Of a stretch of 64,000 nucleotides of DNA, positions 34,384 to 41,990 are shown piece by piece. This stretch comes from Sphingomonas sp. AR_OL41 (GTDB lineage Bacteria > Pseudomonadota > Alphaproteobacteria > Sphingomonadales > Sphingomonadaceae): the NCBI RefSeq assembly GCF_029911635.1, contig NZ_JARYTI010000003.1:124001-188000 (forward strand). The letters are read 5' to 3'. Made by a program: the position numbers and the translations under genes. The notes under the pieces were generated by a model, which was given only the letters and a program-made list of their open reading frames with translations, was not told where the DNA came from and made no database searches. Numbering within the stretch: the stretch's first letter is position 1; every line of letters begins with the position of its first letter.

Positions 34384-34740
34384 TCAATCCCTTCCCATGA
34401 CGACGAGCGGCGCGAAGCAGCCGAGGATCAGCCGCCGGGCGTCGAAGGGCGGCTCGCCGGCGCTGTCCATGCGCGGATCATCGTGCATCCGTTCTTCGGC
34501 GGCCTCGAAGAACGCCTTGTCGGGCCAGACCTGCCAGGTGAAGACGATCTTCTCGCCGTCCTGCGCCGCGACGGCGCGGCGGAAATCGGTCTGCTGGCCG
34601 GTGGGCACGGCATCCTCCCAACATTCGACGATTTCGAGGCAGCCATATTCCCGGAAGAACGCTGCGCCATTTTCCGCCCAGCGGCGATAGTCTTCCACGT
34701 TTTGCTCGGGCACGGGGATCACCAGACCGCAGACATACAT
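34384..34740 (-). CDS. DUF1428 family protein
   Basis: A 118 aa protein of the dimeric alpha-beta-barrel type: MYVCGLVIPVPEQNVEDYRRWAENGAAFFREYG, then ECWEDAVPTGQQTDFRRAV and VFTWQVWPDKAFFEAAEERM, which is the classic DUF1428 pattern. AAGAGGAG lies upstream of the start. Cytoplasmic, function unknown. The next gene upstream on this strand (DUF1801) ends 25 bp before it, so the two may be co-transcribed. Confidence 0.9.
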   Translation of the reverse strand: MYVCGLVIPVPEQNVEDYRRWAENGAAFFREYGCLEIVECWEDAVPTGQQTDFRRAVAAQDGEKIVFTWQVWPDKAFFEAAEERMHDDPRMDSAGEPPFDARRLILGCFAPLVVMGRD

Positions 34741-34764
34741 GGCTCGGGCTCCTCTTGTCGCTGG

Positions 34765-35166
34765 TCACGATGCCGGTTGAAGGCGCTGCCAGATATCCCG
34801 GTACGCCGCGACGATCAGCGCGCCGAGCGCGTCCTCGGCGACCGGCCGGCCCGAGCGCAGCTTGACGTGCCGCATGCGCTTTCCCGCGCCTTCGAGCAGG
34901 GCGGCGGGGTCGGGTAGAAAGGCGCCGTAGAAGAAGCCGACATTCGCGTGGGCGGTGAAGGCATCGACATAAGCGAAGGCGGCACCATCGACACAGGCGG
35001 TGGGGTGGCCATCATGCAGCAGCTCTTCGACGTCCGCCCCGCAAGCGCGCATGCGATCGAACCATGGCCGGGTCCACGCCCGCCACGCATCGTGGTCCGC
35101 CGCGAACCATGCGTCGACAACCGGGTCGTGCCTGGTGGTGCCCTCCAGCAGAAACAACCGAGTCAT
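34765..35166 (-). CDS. DUF1801 (YdhG-like) domain protein
   Basis: A 133 aa protein; ADVEELLHDGHPTACVDGAAFAYVDAFTAHANVGFFYGAFLPDPAALLEGAGKRMRHVKLRSG is the YdhG/DUF1801 core with its GxGKxxRHvK-like motif. No signal peptide. The ribosome site is weak. Function is unknown in the family; likely paired with the DUF1428 gene downstream. Confidence 0.85.
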   Translation of the reverse strand: MTRLFLLEGTTRHDPVVDAWFAADHDAWRAWTRPWFDRMRACGADVEELLHDGHPTACVDGAAFAYVDAFTAHANVGFFYGAFLPDPAALLEGAGKRMRHVKLRSGRPVAEDALGALIVAAYRDIWQRLQPAS

Positions 35167-35595
35167 GCGGTGAGAGTGCCATGGGTGGGGAGGATGGTGA
35201 AGATGGCTGCGCCTGAGGGGGACAGCAGAGGGCGGCGATCGACCCGGTTGCGGACGTTGACCCTCTTCTTACCCTCCCTTCCAGAGCATCGGGCGACCCG
35301 CGACCCGCGTGGTTCAGGTCGGGCTGGGAGCCTGACCAACCCGATGCTGGCTAGGGGTGGGCTGGCGAGCACAGCGAGCTATCCAAGGCTTGCGAGATGT
35401 CGGGCCAGCGACGCATGCTCTCACGGACGCCGAGGGCGCCGCCCAGCACATTCTGTCGCAAGCCGCCGAGTGCCTCGGCGGCACCCACCCCCAACCCCTC
35501 CCTTCCAGGGAGGGGAGGAAAAGAGTGCCGCGCTGGTGCTGAACGTCCGCAATACTCTTTTCGCCGTTTCAGAGCCGTCAGTCGATACAACTCGC
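35167..35595. other. Gene-free gap with hairpins
   Basis: No convincing gene. It contains two hairpins: GCCGCCGAG-TGC-CTCGGCGGC at 35462-35482 and CCCCTCCC-TTCCA-GGGAGGGG at 35495-35515. The word TTGCGGACGTT occurs at about 35249 and, inverted, near 35545; it also appears at 28219. These look like degenerate intergenic repeats. Confidence 0.55.
35462..35515. repeat. Double hairpin intergenic repeat
   Basis: Two adjacent inverted repeats, with 9-bp arms GCCGCCGAG/CTCGGCGGC and 8-bp arms CCCCTCCC/GGGAGGGG, separated by a C-rich spacer. The second resembles a palindrome seen often between sphingomonad genes. It is downstream of the ExbD-like gene on the minus strand. Confidence 0.6.
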
Positions 35596-35937
35596 TTAAA
35601 AGCCGTGCGGCGGAAGCCGCCCCGGGGGTGGTTCTGCTGCGAAGCCAATGTCTTTGAAGCCGGCCACCTGCAGCGCGTAGATGACGCCCCCAACGCACCG
35701 ATAGGGCGTGTCCGCCATGTCCGAAACGATAAGCGGTCGACGCCCCGATTTGGCCTTGTCGCGCGCGATCCGCAGAAGCTGGTCTGTTGTTACCTTTCGC
35801 CCGTCGACTTCGCTGGTGCATGATGATGCCGTACTACGGACGATCACATCGAACGGCGCCGGTCTGGCGCCGGCCGCGGCGCCGAGCATGGCAAAGGAAA
35901 GCACCGCTATCCCAACGGGTCGGATTGCTCGTCTCAT
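35596..35937 (-). CDS. Exported ExbD-like periplasmic domain protein
   Basis: A 113 aa product from ATG 35937, chosen because it gives a clean signal peptide (AIRPVGIAVLSFAMLGAAAGA); the frame is open to 35973. The mature part, VDGRKVTTDQLLRIARDKAKS..RPLIVSDMADTPYRCVGGVIYALQVAGFKDIGFAAEP, matches the periplasmic ExbD/TolR fold in strand and helix order. It lacks the usual N-terminal membrane anchor with a cytoplasmic tail. No ExbB/TonB gene is near. Cysteines in SSCTSE and YRCVGG may pair. Confidence 0.6.
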   Translation of the reverse strand: MRRAIRPVGIAVLSFAMLGAAAGARPAPFDVIVRSTASSCTSEVDGRKVTTDQLLRIARDKAKSGRRPLIVSDMADTPYRCVGGVIYALQVAGFKDIGFAAEPPPGRLPPHGF

Positions 35938-36020
35938 TGCCCGATCATGCCGGTCGCCCGCGATCGCAAGCAAGCTTGAAATGGTGCTTGCCCGACATTC
36001 CCTTAGCCGCGGCCAACCGG

Positions 36021-36485
36021 TCAGAAGCCGAGCGCGCTCAGCCCGGGATGATCGTCGGGACGGCGACCGGGCGGCCAGTGAAAGGCGCGATCCTCCGCCG
36101 CGATCGGGTGCTCGTTGATGCTGGCGATGCGGCGTTCCATCAGCCCCTCGGCATCGAACTGCCAGTTCTCGTTGCCATAAGCGCGGAACCAGGTGCCGCT
36201 GTCGTCGCGATATTCATAGGCGAAGCGCACCGCGATGCGGTTGCCGGCATGCGCCCAGACTTCCTTGACCAGCCGGTAATCGAGCTCGCGCGCCCATTTG
36301 CGCGTCAGGAGCGCGACGATCGCGTCGCGGCCGGTGACGAACTCAGCGCGGTTCCGCCACTGGCTGTCGGGGGTATAGGCCAGCGCGACGCGCGCCGGAT
36401 CGCGGCTGTTCCACGCATCCTCGGCGAGGCGCGCTTTCTCGGCGGCGGTAGCATCGGTAAAGGGTGGCAAAGGCGGGCGGCTCAT
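36021..36485 (-). CDS. DUF1348 / nuclear transport factor 2-like protein
   Basis: A 154 aa SnoaL-like cone fold: [43 protein letters not shown], then [41 protein letters not shown], the standard DUF1348 text. Such proteins are cytoplasmic and of unknown role. It overlaps the PPOX gene by 4 bp and is the last gene of the operon opposite the LysR regulator. Confidence 0.9.
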   Translation of the reverse strand: MSRPPLPPFTDATAAEKARLAEDAWNSRDPARVALAYTPDSQWRNRAEFVTGRDAIVALLTRKWARELDYRLVKEVWAHAGNRIAVRFAYEYRDDSGTWFRAYGNENWQFDAEGLMERRIASINEHPIAAEDRAFHWPPGRRPDDHPGLSALGF

Positions 36486-37090
36486 CGGGCAAGTCCCTTC
36501 AGGCGGGCATTTTCAGCTTCGAGTTCGGCGATGCGGGCGTTGAGATGGTCGATCGCCCCAGCGACATCCGCCGCGTCGAGCTTGACCGGGATGTGCTGCG
36601 GGCAGTTGGCGTCCCATGCCGCGACGGTGAACAGGATCGCCTGTTCGGGGCGTGCTCGATAATTTTCCGGCATGAGCTGCGCGATGACGGCGGGATCGTG
36701 CGAGACACGCGCGCGGCCCCACAGCTTGATGCGGCGGCGATGGGCATAATCCATCAGAAACAGGAACGCCTGGTCATTGTCGGCGAGGTTGCCGGTCGAG
36801 ATATATTGGCGGTTGCCGCTATAGTCGGCGAAGGCGAGCGTGTGGTCGTCGAGCACGCGGATGAAGCCGCGCGGGCCACCGCGATGCTGAGCATAAGGCT
36901 GCCCGGCAAGGTTCGCGGTGGCGAGATAGGCGGTGTCGACGCCCGCCAGGAAGTCGGCCAGATCCTCATCGACGACGGTGCGAAAGCCGCCGCGCGCCTC
37001 CTGCCGGGCATAGGCGTCGCGCGAGCCGCGCTGCGCCTGGAGTGCCTTCACGGTGGGGGTGAAGGCGATGTCGCTCGAGGGTGATGGCAT
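36482..37090 (-). CDS. Pyridoxamine 5'-phosphate oxidase family FMN-binding protein
   Basis: A 202 aa flavin-reductase-like protein: [83 protein letters not shown] shows the split-barrel FMN-binding pattern. The C-terminus has a heptad-like helix ([18 protein letters not shown] type), which may form a coiled coil. AAAGGAGG precedes the ATG. It lies 31 bp after the hydrolase and overlaps DUF1348. Confidence 0.88.
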   Translation of the reverse strand: MPSPSSDIAFTPTVKALQAQRGSRDAYARQEARGGFRTVVDEDLADFLAGVDTAYLATANLAGQPYAQHRGGPRGFIRVLDDHTLAFADYSGNRQYISTGNLADNDQAFLFLMDYAHRRRIKLWGRARVSHDPAVIAQLMPENYRARPEQAILFTVAAWDANCPQHIPVKLDAADVAGAIDHLNARIAELEAENARLKGLAR

Positions 37091-37121
37091 GGTCGCCTCC
37101 TTTTGGCGGGCGTCGTGACGA

Positions 37122-38117
37122 CTATTTAGCGGACTTCACCTGCTTGTCGTAGAAGCTGATGATGTGGCTGGCGATGAACGGCAGATTGTCCTCGGTCGCG
37201 AAATGCCCCGCATTGAGCCGGTGGATTTCGGCGCGCGGCAGATCCCTGAGATAGGATTCGCCGCCTTCGGGGGTGAAGAACGGGTCATGCTCGCCCCAGA
37301 AGATCAGCGCCTTGGGCTGATGCTCGCGGAGGTATTTCTGCCAGGTCGGGTAGAGCGCGACATTGTTCCGGTAATCGTAGAACAGGTCGAGCTGGATGCG
37401 CAGATTGTTGGGCCGCGCGACGAAGGCGGCATCGCTCTGATAGCTTTCCGGCGCGATCAGTTCTGGGTGGCCAGCGCCGGTGAGATAGACGCCCTTGATG
37501 CCGTCAGGGGTGTTGAACGCGGCGAGCGGCGCCTCGCTCTCGGCGTTGCGGTTGACCCACAGCGCCTTGCGAAAGCCGTCCCAGGCCGGGGTGAAGCCAT
37601 TTTCATAGGCATTGGTGTTCTGGATGATCACCCAGTCGAGCGCCTGCGGGTTGCGCCCCATGATCCGGAAGCCGACCGGGCCACCATAATCCTGCATGAA
37701 CACGCCATAATGGTCGAAGCCCTTGGCGGCGAGGAACTTCTCGACCGTCACCGAGATCGCGTCGAACGAATAATGGTAGCGCGCCGGGTCGGGTGCGTCG
37801 CTGTTGCCGAAGCCCTGATAATCGGGCGCGATGACGTGGAAGCGCGGCGCCAGCGCGACGATCAAATCGCGATATTGATGCGACGAGGAGGGCCAGCCAT
37901 GGAGCAGGACGAGCTTGGGGCTCTTCGGGTCGCCGGCCTCGCGATAGGCGATGTTGAGGCCATCGACATTGACGGTGCCGTAGCGGACCTGGGTCGCGGC
38001 GACCGGGGTGGTCAGCACGGGGTGCGGGGCGGCAAAAGCGGAGGCCGAGGCCAGGAGATTGCCGGCGGCCACAGTCGCGGCAAAGGCGGCGGCGAGCAGG
38101 CGGGACTTGCGGGTCAT
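37122..38117 (-). CDS. Exported alpha/beta hydrolase, epoxide-hydrolase / dehalogenase-like
   Basis: A 331 aa hydrolase with signal peptide (LLAAAFAATVAAGNLLASASAFAA) when started at ATG 38117, which follows AAAGGAA. HGWPSSSHQYRDL is the oxyanion-hole motif, DYQGFGNSD follows, and the nucleophile elbow MQDYGGPVGF has Asp rather than Ser, as in epoxide hydrolases and haloalkane dehalogenases. Acid and base come from EHDPFFTPEG and NAGHFATED. Substrate unknown. Second gene of a four-gene operon. Confidence 0.88.
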   Translation of the reverse strand: MTRKSRLLAAAFAATVAAGNLLASASAFAAPHPVLTTPVAATQVRYGTVNVDGLNIAYREAGDPKSPKLVLLHGWPSSSHQYRDLIVALAPRFHVIAPDYQGFGNSDAPDPARYHYSFDAISVTVEKFLAAKGFDHYGVFMQDYGGPVGFRIMGRNPQALDWVIIQNTNAYENGFTPAWDGFRKALWVNRNAESEAPLAAFNTPDGIKGVYLTGAGHPELIAPESYQSDAAFVARPNNLRIQLDLFYDYRNNVALYPTWQKYLREHQPKALIFWGEHDPFFTPEGGESYLRDLPRAEIHRLNAGHFATEDNLPFIASHIISFYDKQVKSAK

Positions 38118-38150
38118 GATCGGGTTCCTTTCGATTTTTTTGAGAGGCAA

Positions 38151-38181
38151 GCGGGCGCCGCCGGGGGGAAGCGGCGCCCGC
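38151..38181. repeat. Strong intra-operon hairpin
   Basis: Perfect 11-bp arms GCGGGCGCCGC / GCGGCGCCCGC around a 9-nt loop in the 87-bp gap between the AhpD-like and hydrolase genes. No T-run follows in the direction of transcription, so it may shape mRNA decay or attenuate rather than fully terminate. Confidence 0.6.
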
Positions 38182-38204
38182 GCCTCGTCGTCACGCTTGG
38201 GGGG

Positions 38205-38756
38205 TCAGGCGGCCTTGCGGGCAGTGACGACGGGGAAGTCGATCTCGGTCTTGAAGACCTCGTTGAAATAATTCGTCCAGCTGTTGAGCGCGACGTGCTG
38301 GACGATCTCGACCAGTTGCGCGTCGCTATAGCCGGCAAGCCGGACCGCCGAGAGATCCGCCTCGGCGACATGGCCGCGTGCCTGGGCTACGCGCGCTGCG
38401 AAACGCACGGCGGCGTCGGCCTTGGGATCGTTCGAGGCGCCGCTGCGGTTGGCGGTGATCTCCGCATCGTCGAGCTTGGCGAGATTCTTGCCGAGATAGG
38501 TATGGGCCGACAGGCAATAGTCGCAGCCATTGACCTCGGCGACGGCGAGCGCGATCCGCTCGCGCGTGGCGGCGGGCAGCGCGCCCTTGGCCAGCGCGCC
38601 GGACATGCCGAGATACCCTTCCAGCGCCTGCGGGCTGGTGGCGATCAGGCGGAACATGTTCGGCACGACACCGAGTTGCTGGTTGACCGCCTCGAGCAGC
38701 GGCTGGGCCTTGGCGGGCGCATCGGCGATCGTGGCGGGGGTCGGGATACGGGACAT
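38205..38756 (-). CDS. Carboxymuconolactone decarboxylase / AhpD-like peroxidase family protein
   Basis: A 183 aa all-helical protein. EVNGCDYCLSAHTYLGKNLAKL carries the CxxC pair (Cys78, Cys81) and the following His of the AhpD/CMD family, which reduces peroxides through thiols. AAAGGAA precedes the ATG. It is the first gene opposite a LysR regulator (121-bp divergent gap), so it is probably under its control. True decarboxylase activity is unlikely because CxxC is present. Confidence 0.9.
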   Translation of the reverse strand: MSRIPTPATIADAPAKAQPLLEAVNQQLGVVPNMFRLIATSPQALEGYLGMSGALAKGALPAATRERIALAVAEVNGCDYCLSAHTYLGKNLAKLDDAEITANRSGASNDPKADAAVRFAARVAQARGHVAEADLSAVRLAGYSDAQLVEIVQHVALNSWTNYFNEVFKTEIDFPVVTARKAA

Positions 38757-38844
38757 GGGAGCATTCCTTTCATCGGATCTGGACCTGCGCGGCCCGGTGA
38801 CGATGATTTAGGCACTTCCATTTTCAGGCGGTATCCGGCAATAT

Positions 38845-38858
38845 AAGGAACCTTCCTT
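38845..38858. promoter_or_regulatory. Inverted repeat in the LysR divergent promoter region
   Basis: AAGGAA-CC-TTCCTT lies 20 bp upstream of the LysR start and in the gap before the AhpD-like gene. Its place suggests an autoregulatory operator, but the spacing is shorter than a typical LysR T-N11-A box. Confidence 0.35.
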
Positions 38859-38877
38859 CCATTTTTCGGGAGCCGTA

Positions 38878-39783
38878 ATGGATCGGTTCGATGCTATGGC
38901 GACGTTGATCGCGGCGATCGACGGCGGCAGCCTGTCGGCCGCATCGCGCGCGCTGGGCATGCCGCTCGCCACCGTCAGCCGGAAGGTGTCGGATCTCGAG
39001 GCGCATCTCGGCACGCAACTCGTCATCCGTACGAGCCGCAAGCTGATGCTGACCGAGGCCGGGCAGATCTATCTCGCCGCGAGCCGGCGGATCCTCGACC
39101 AGATCGACGAGGCGGAACGCGTCGCCTCGGGCGAATATCGCGCGCCGCGCGGCCATTTGACGATCACCGCGCCGATCATGTTCGGCAAGCTCCATGTCGC
39201 GCCGGTGGTGCTCGCCTTTCTCGGCGCTTATCCCGAGATCGACGCGCGGCTCGTTCTTGCCGATCAGGTAGTCAACCTGATCGACGACCAGCTCGACGTT
39301 GCGGTGCGGATCGGCTCGCTGCCCGACAGCGCGATGCTCGCGACACGGCTCGGCGCGGTACGCTGGGTGACCTGCGCCAGTCCGGCCTATCTCGCCGAGC
39401 GCGGCACGCCCGAGGCGCCGGAGGCACTTGGCGCGCATGACTGCGTGATGTTCGAGGGTCTCTACGCATCGAACGTCTGGACCTTTGGCAGCGAGCGGCA
39501 TCGGCGCGCCGTGCCGATCAAGCCGCGCTTCGCGGTCAACACCGCAGATGCGGCGATCGCGGCAGCGATCGGCGGTGGCGGGATTACGCGCGTGCTATCC
39601 TATCAGGTGGCAGACGCCCTCAACACCGGGACACTGCGCCTGATCCTGCGCGATGCCGAGCCCGACCCCCTGCCCGTCCACCTGGTCCATGCCGGCCAGG
39701 CGCTGGTTCCGCTGAAGTTGCGCGCGTTTCTCGATTTCGCGACGCCGCGGCTCAAGTCCGTGCTGGGCGCGCTGCCGGCCTGA
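38878..39783 (+). CDS. LysR family transcriptional regulator
   Basis: A 301 aa regulator. The winged helix-turn-helix (about 1-60) reads FDAMATLIAAIDGGSLSAASRALGMPLATVSRKVSDLEAHLGTQLVIRTSRKLMLTEAG; the effector domain follows from about residue 90. GGGAG precedes the ATG. It is divergent from the AhpD-like/hydrolase/PPOX/DUF1348 operon, the usual arrangement for a LysR activator or repressor of its neighbour. Confidence 0.93.
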   Translation: MDRFDAMATLIAAIDGGSLSAASRALGMPLATVSRKVSDLEAHLGTQLVIRTSRKLMLTEAGQIYLAASRRILDQIDEAERVASGEYRAPRGHLTITAPIMFGKLHVAPVVLAFLGAYPEIDARLVLADQVVNLIDDQLDVAVRIGSLPDSAMLATRLGAVRWVTCASPAYLAERGTPEAPEALGAHDCVMFEGLYASNVWTFGSERHRRAVPIKPRFAVNTADAAIAAAIGGGGITRVLSYQVADALNTGTLRLILRDAEPDPLPVHLVHAGQALVPLKLRAFLDFATPRLKSVLGALPA

Positions 39784-39786
39784 GGC

Positions 39787-40635
39787 TCAGCCGACGTAAT
39801 GCGGCTCGCCGCGCTCGCGCAGCGCCTCGTAATGGACCAGCGCGGGTTCCTCGCCGAGCGGCACCGGCTGGCCATCCCGAAACGCCCATTCGCCGCGGTC
39901 GCAATCGGCGGCGCGAACATAGCCGTTGATGTAGAGGCGGCGGCGGTGCGTCGCGTGGTTGATGCCCGAGCCATGGACGAGATACGGATTCCACAGAGCG
40001 AGATCGCCCGGCGCGAGATCGAGGTCGATCGCGTTGTCCGGCGCGAGACCGGCCGCCTCCAGCACGGCATCGCTCATCGCATTGCCGAGCACCTCCTGCG
40101 AGGTGTCGAGTTGCAGCACGCCGTGGCGGTGGCTTTGCGACACGAAGCGCATGCCGCCTGAGCCGGGGTTGTGCGGATCGATGGCGAGACCGGTCTGGAC
40201 ATAGGAGGTGCCAAGGTTGCGATAGGCCTCGGCCGGGCGGCGGAAACGCGAATCCTGGTGCCAGGCGAAATCACCGACCGCGCCGGGCACCTTCCAGTGC
40301 AGCTGGTTGATGATCTGCTTGATGTCGCCGCCGAGCAAAGGTGCCATGAGATCGGCGAAGCGCGGATCGAGCCGCACGGCGTTGAGCACCGGCTGATGAT
40401 AAGAGGGCCACTGCGCCATGCGCACCGTCGGCGCGCCGGTCGCATCGGGACCGACATTGTAGAACAGATTGCCATGCCGAAAGCTGCGCCCGTGCGCGAC
40501 GCCTTCGTCATAGATCTGGTCGATCGCCGCGCCGATCGTGACGATCTCGTCGTGCGACATGAAGCCGCGCACCACGGCATATCCTTCGCGGCGATAATGC
40601 TCGATCGTGTCGCTGGTCGTCATGTCATGCGTCAT
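39787..40635 (-). CDS. Phytanoyl-CoA dioxygenase (PhyH) family Fe(II)/2-oxoglutarate oxygenase
   Basis: A 282 aa non-heme iron oxygenase. The metal triad is visible: His126 and Asp128 in WHQDSR and His221 in VHGSGIN, followed by Arg in HRRRLYING for 2-oxoglutarate. It starts at ATG 40635 with AGG upstream and overlaps the symporter by 11 bp, so it is the last gene of the D-amino-acid cluster. The substrate is likely a small molecule brought in by, or made from, that cluster, possibly an amino acid; this is inference. Confidence 0.88.
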   Translation of the reverse strand: MTHDMTTSDTIEHYRREGYAVVRGFMSHDEIVTIGAAIDQIYDEGVAHGRSFRHGNLFYNVGPDATGAPTVRMAQWPSYHQPVLNAVRLDPRFADLMAPLLGGDIKQIINQLHWKVPGAVGDFAWHQDSRFRRPAEAYRNLGTSYVQTGLAIDPHNPGSGGMRFVSQSHRHGVLQLDTSQEVLGNAMSDAVLEAAGLAPDNAIDLDLAPGDLALWNPYLVHGSGINHATHRRRLYINGYVRAADCDRGEWAFRDGQPVPLGEEPALVHYEALRERGEPHYVG

Positions 40636-41866
40636 TGGTGGACCTGTAAATTCCCTCGTCGAGTTCGCCCTCGAGCCGCGCAACCGTCGTCGCGACGGCG
40701 AGGTTGGCGCTGACGCTCGGCACGGTGCGGGTCATGTCGAGCAGCCGGTCGAACGGCAGGACGAACCCGACGACGAGCGCGGTCTGTTCGGGCGGGATGC
40801 CGACCGCCGACAACACGGCGGCAAGCATGAACAGCGACGCCGAGGGGACCGGCGCAGTCCCGAAGGCGGCGAGCGCGCCGGTCAGCAGCACCGTGGCATA
40901 GACCTGCGGCGTCAGCGGCGTGCCGAACGCCTGCAGCGCGAACATCGCGAGCAAGCCAACATACATCGCAGTACCATCCTTGCCGATGCTCGCGCCGAGC
41001 GGCAGCGCGGTCGAATAGACCGGGCGATCGATGCCGAGATTGTCGCCGGCGACACGCATCGCGACGGGCAACGTCGCCGAGCTCGACGCGGTCGAGAAGC
41101 CGACCACCAGCGCATCGACGATGCCGTGGAAGAAGGGGAGCAGCGGCAGGCGCGCGACGAGGCGCAGCAACAGGCTGTGCACGATGACGATCTGGATCAG
41201 CGAACCGAGCAGCACGGCGAGCGCGAGCCAGCCGACATGGACGAACACCGCCGCGCCGTTCGCCGCGACGGCATTGGCGATCAGCGCGAAGACGCCGAAC
41301 GGCGTTGCCTCCATGACGATCGCGACGATTTTGAGCAGCACGGCGGAGGTCGCCTGGAGCAAGGCGGCGAAGGGCTTGCCCGGCTCGCCCGAGACGACGG
41401 TGCCGATGCCGAGCAGGATCGCGACGAAGATCAGCGCGAGCATGTCGCCCTTGGCCAGCGCATCGACGATGTTGAGCGGAATGATGCCGATCAGTTGGTC
41501 ATAGGGCGTGATCGGGGGTCCAAGCGGATGCGGCGCGGCGGTGCCGAGCGGCGCGCCGACCCCGGGATTAAGCAGCACCGCGACGAGCATGCCGACCGAC
41601 ACCGCGATCGCGGTGGTCAGCGCGAACAGGCCGATGGTCCGCCCGCCGAGACCGCCGAGCCGCCGCGGATCGGCGAGCGTGGTGATCCCCGAGGCGATCG
41701 TTACCAGCACGATCGGCGCGACGAGCATGCGGATCGCGCGAACGAACAGGTCGCCCATGAATGCGACCTTCGGCGTGGCAGAGGGCCAGATTAGGGCGAA
41801 GATCAGGCCGAGCGCGAGCGCGCCGAGGACCCGCTGCCAGAGCGGGATGGCGAACCAGGTGCGCAT
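40625..41866 (-). CDS. Dicarboxylate/amino acid:cation symporter (DAACS)
   Basis: A 413 aa inner-membrane transporter. The C-terminal transport core is recognisable: SSSATLPVAMRVA (serine-rich HP1), GASIGKDGTAMY (the NMDGT-like unwound helix, with KDGT), GAAPVP-type hairpin (AAFGTAPVPSAS) and FDRLLDMTRTVPSV. Started at ATG 41866; a TTG three bases earlier is not used. It likely imports a dicarboxylate or an acidic amino acid such as D-Glu. It overlaps the PhyH gene. A palindromic repeat separates it from the upstream deacylase gene. Confidence 0.92.
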   Translation of the reverse strand: MRTWFAIPLWQRVLGALALGLIFALIWPSATPKVAFMGDLFVRAIRMLVAPIVLVTIASGITTLADPRRLGGLGGRTIGLFALTTAIAVSVGMLVAVLLNPGVGAPLGTAAPHPLGPPITPYDQLIGIIPLNIVDALAKGDMLALIFVAILLGIGTVVSGEPGKPFAALLQATSAVLLKIVAIVMEATPFGVFALIANAVAANGAAVFVHVGWLALAVLLGSLIQIVIVHSLLLRLVARLPLLPFFHGIVDALVVGFSTASSSATLPVAMRVAGDNLGIDRPVYSTALPLGASIGKDGTAMYVGLLAMFALQAFGTPLTPQVYATVLLTGALAAFGTAPVPSASLFMLAAVLSAVGIPPEQTALVVGFVLPFDRLLDMTRTVPSVSANLAVATTVARLEGELDEGIYRSTNDA

Positions 41867-41877
41867 CAACCGCTAAC

Positions 41878-41974
41878 CGTCATGCCGGACTTGTTCCGGC
41901 ATCCACCGTGCCGCGCGCCAAAAGGCGTGAGGGTACGAGGCACGGTGGACCCCGGAACAAGTCCGGGGTGACGG
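41878..41974. repeat. Large palindromic intergenic repeat (copy 1)
   Basis: The left arm contains CGTCATGCCGGACTTGTTCC then GGCATCCACCGTGC; the right arm is the complement of CGTCACCCCGGACTTGTTCC then GGGGTCCACCGTGC. The arms are the same except for paired ATG/CCC and CAT/GGG changes. A second copy with the arms exchanged is at 59149-59236. Confidence 0.85.
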
Positions 41975-41990
41975 GGAGATTGGGGATCGG

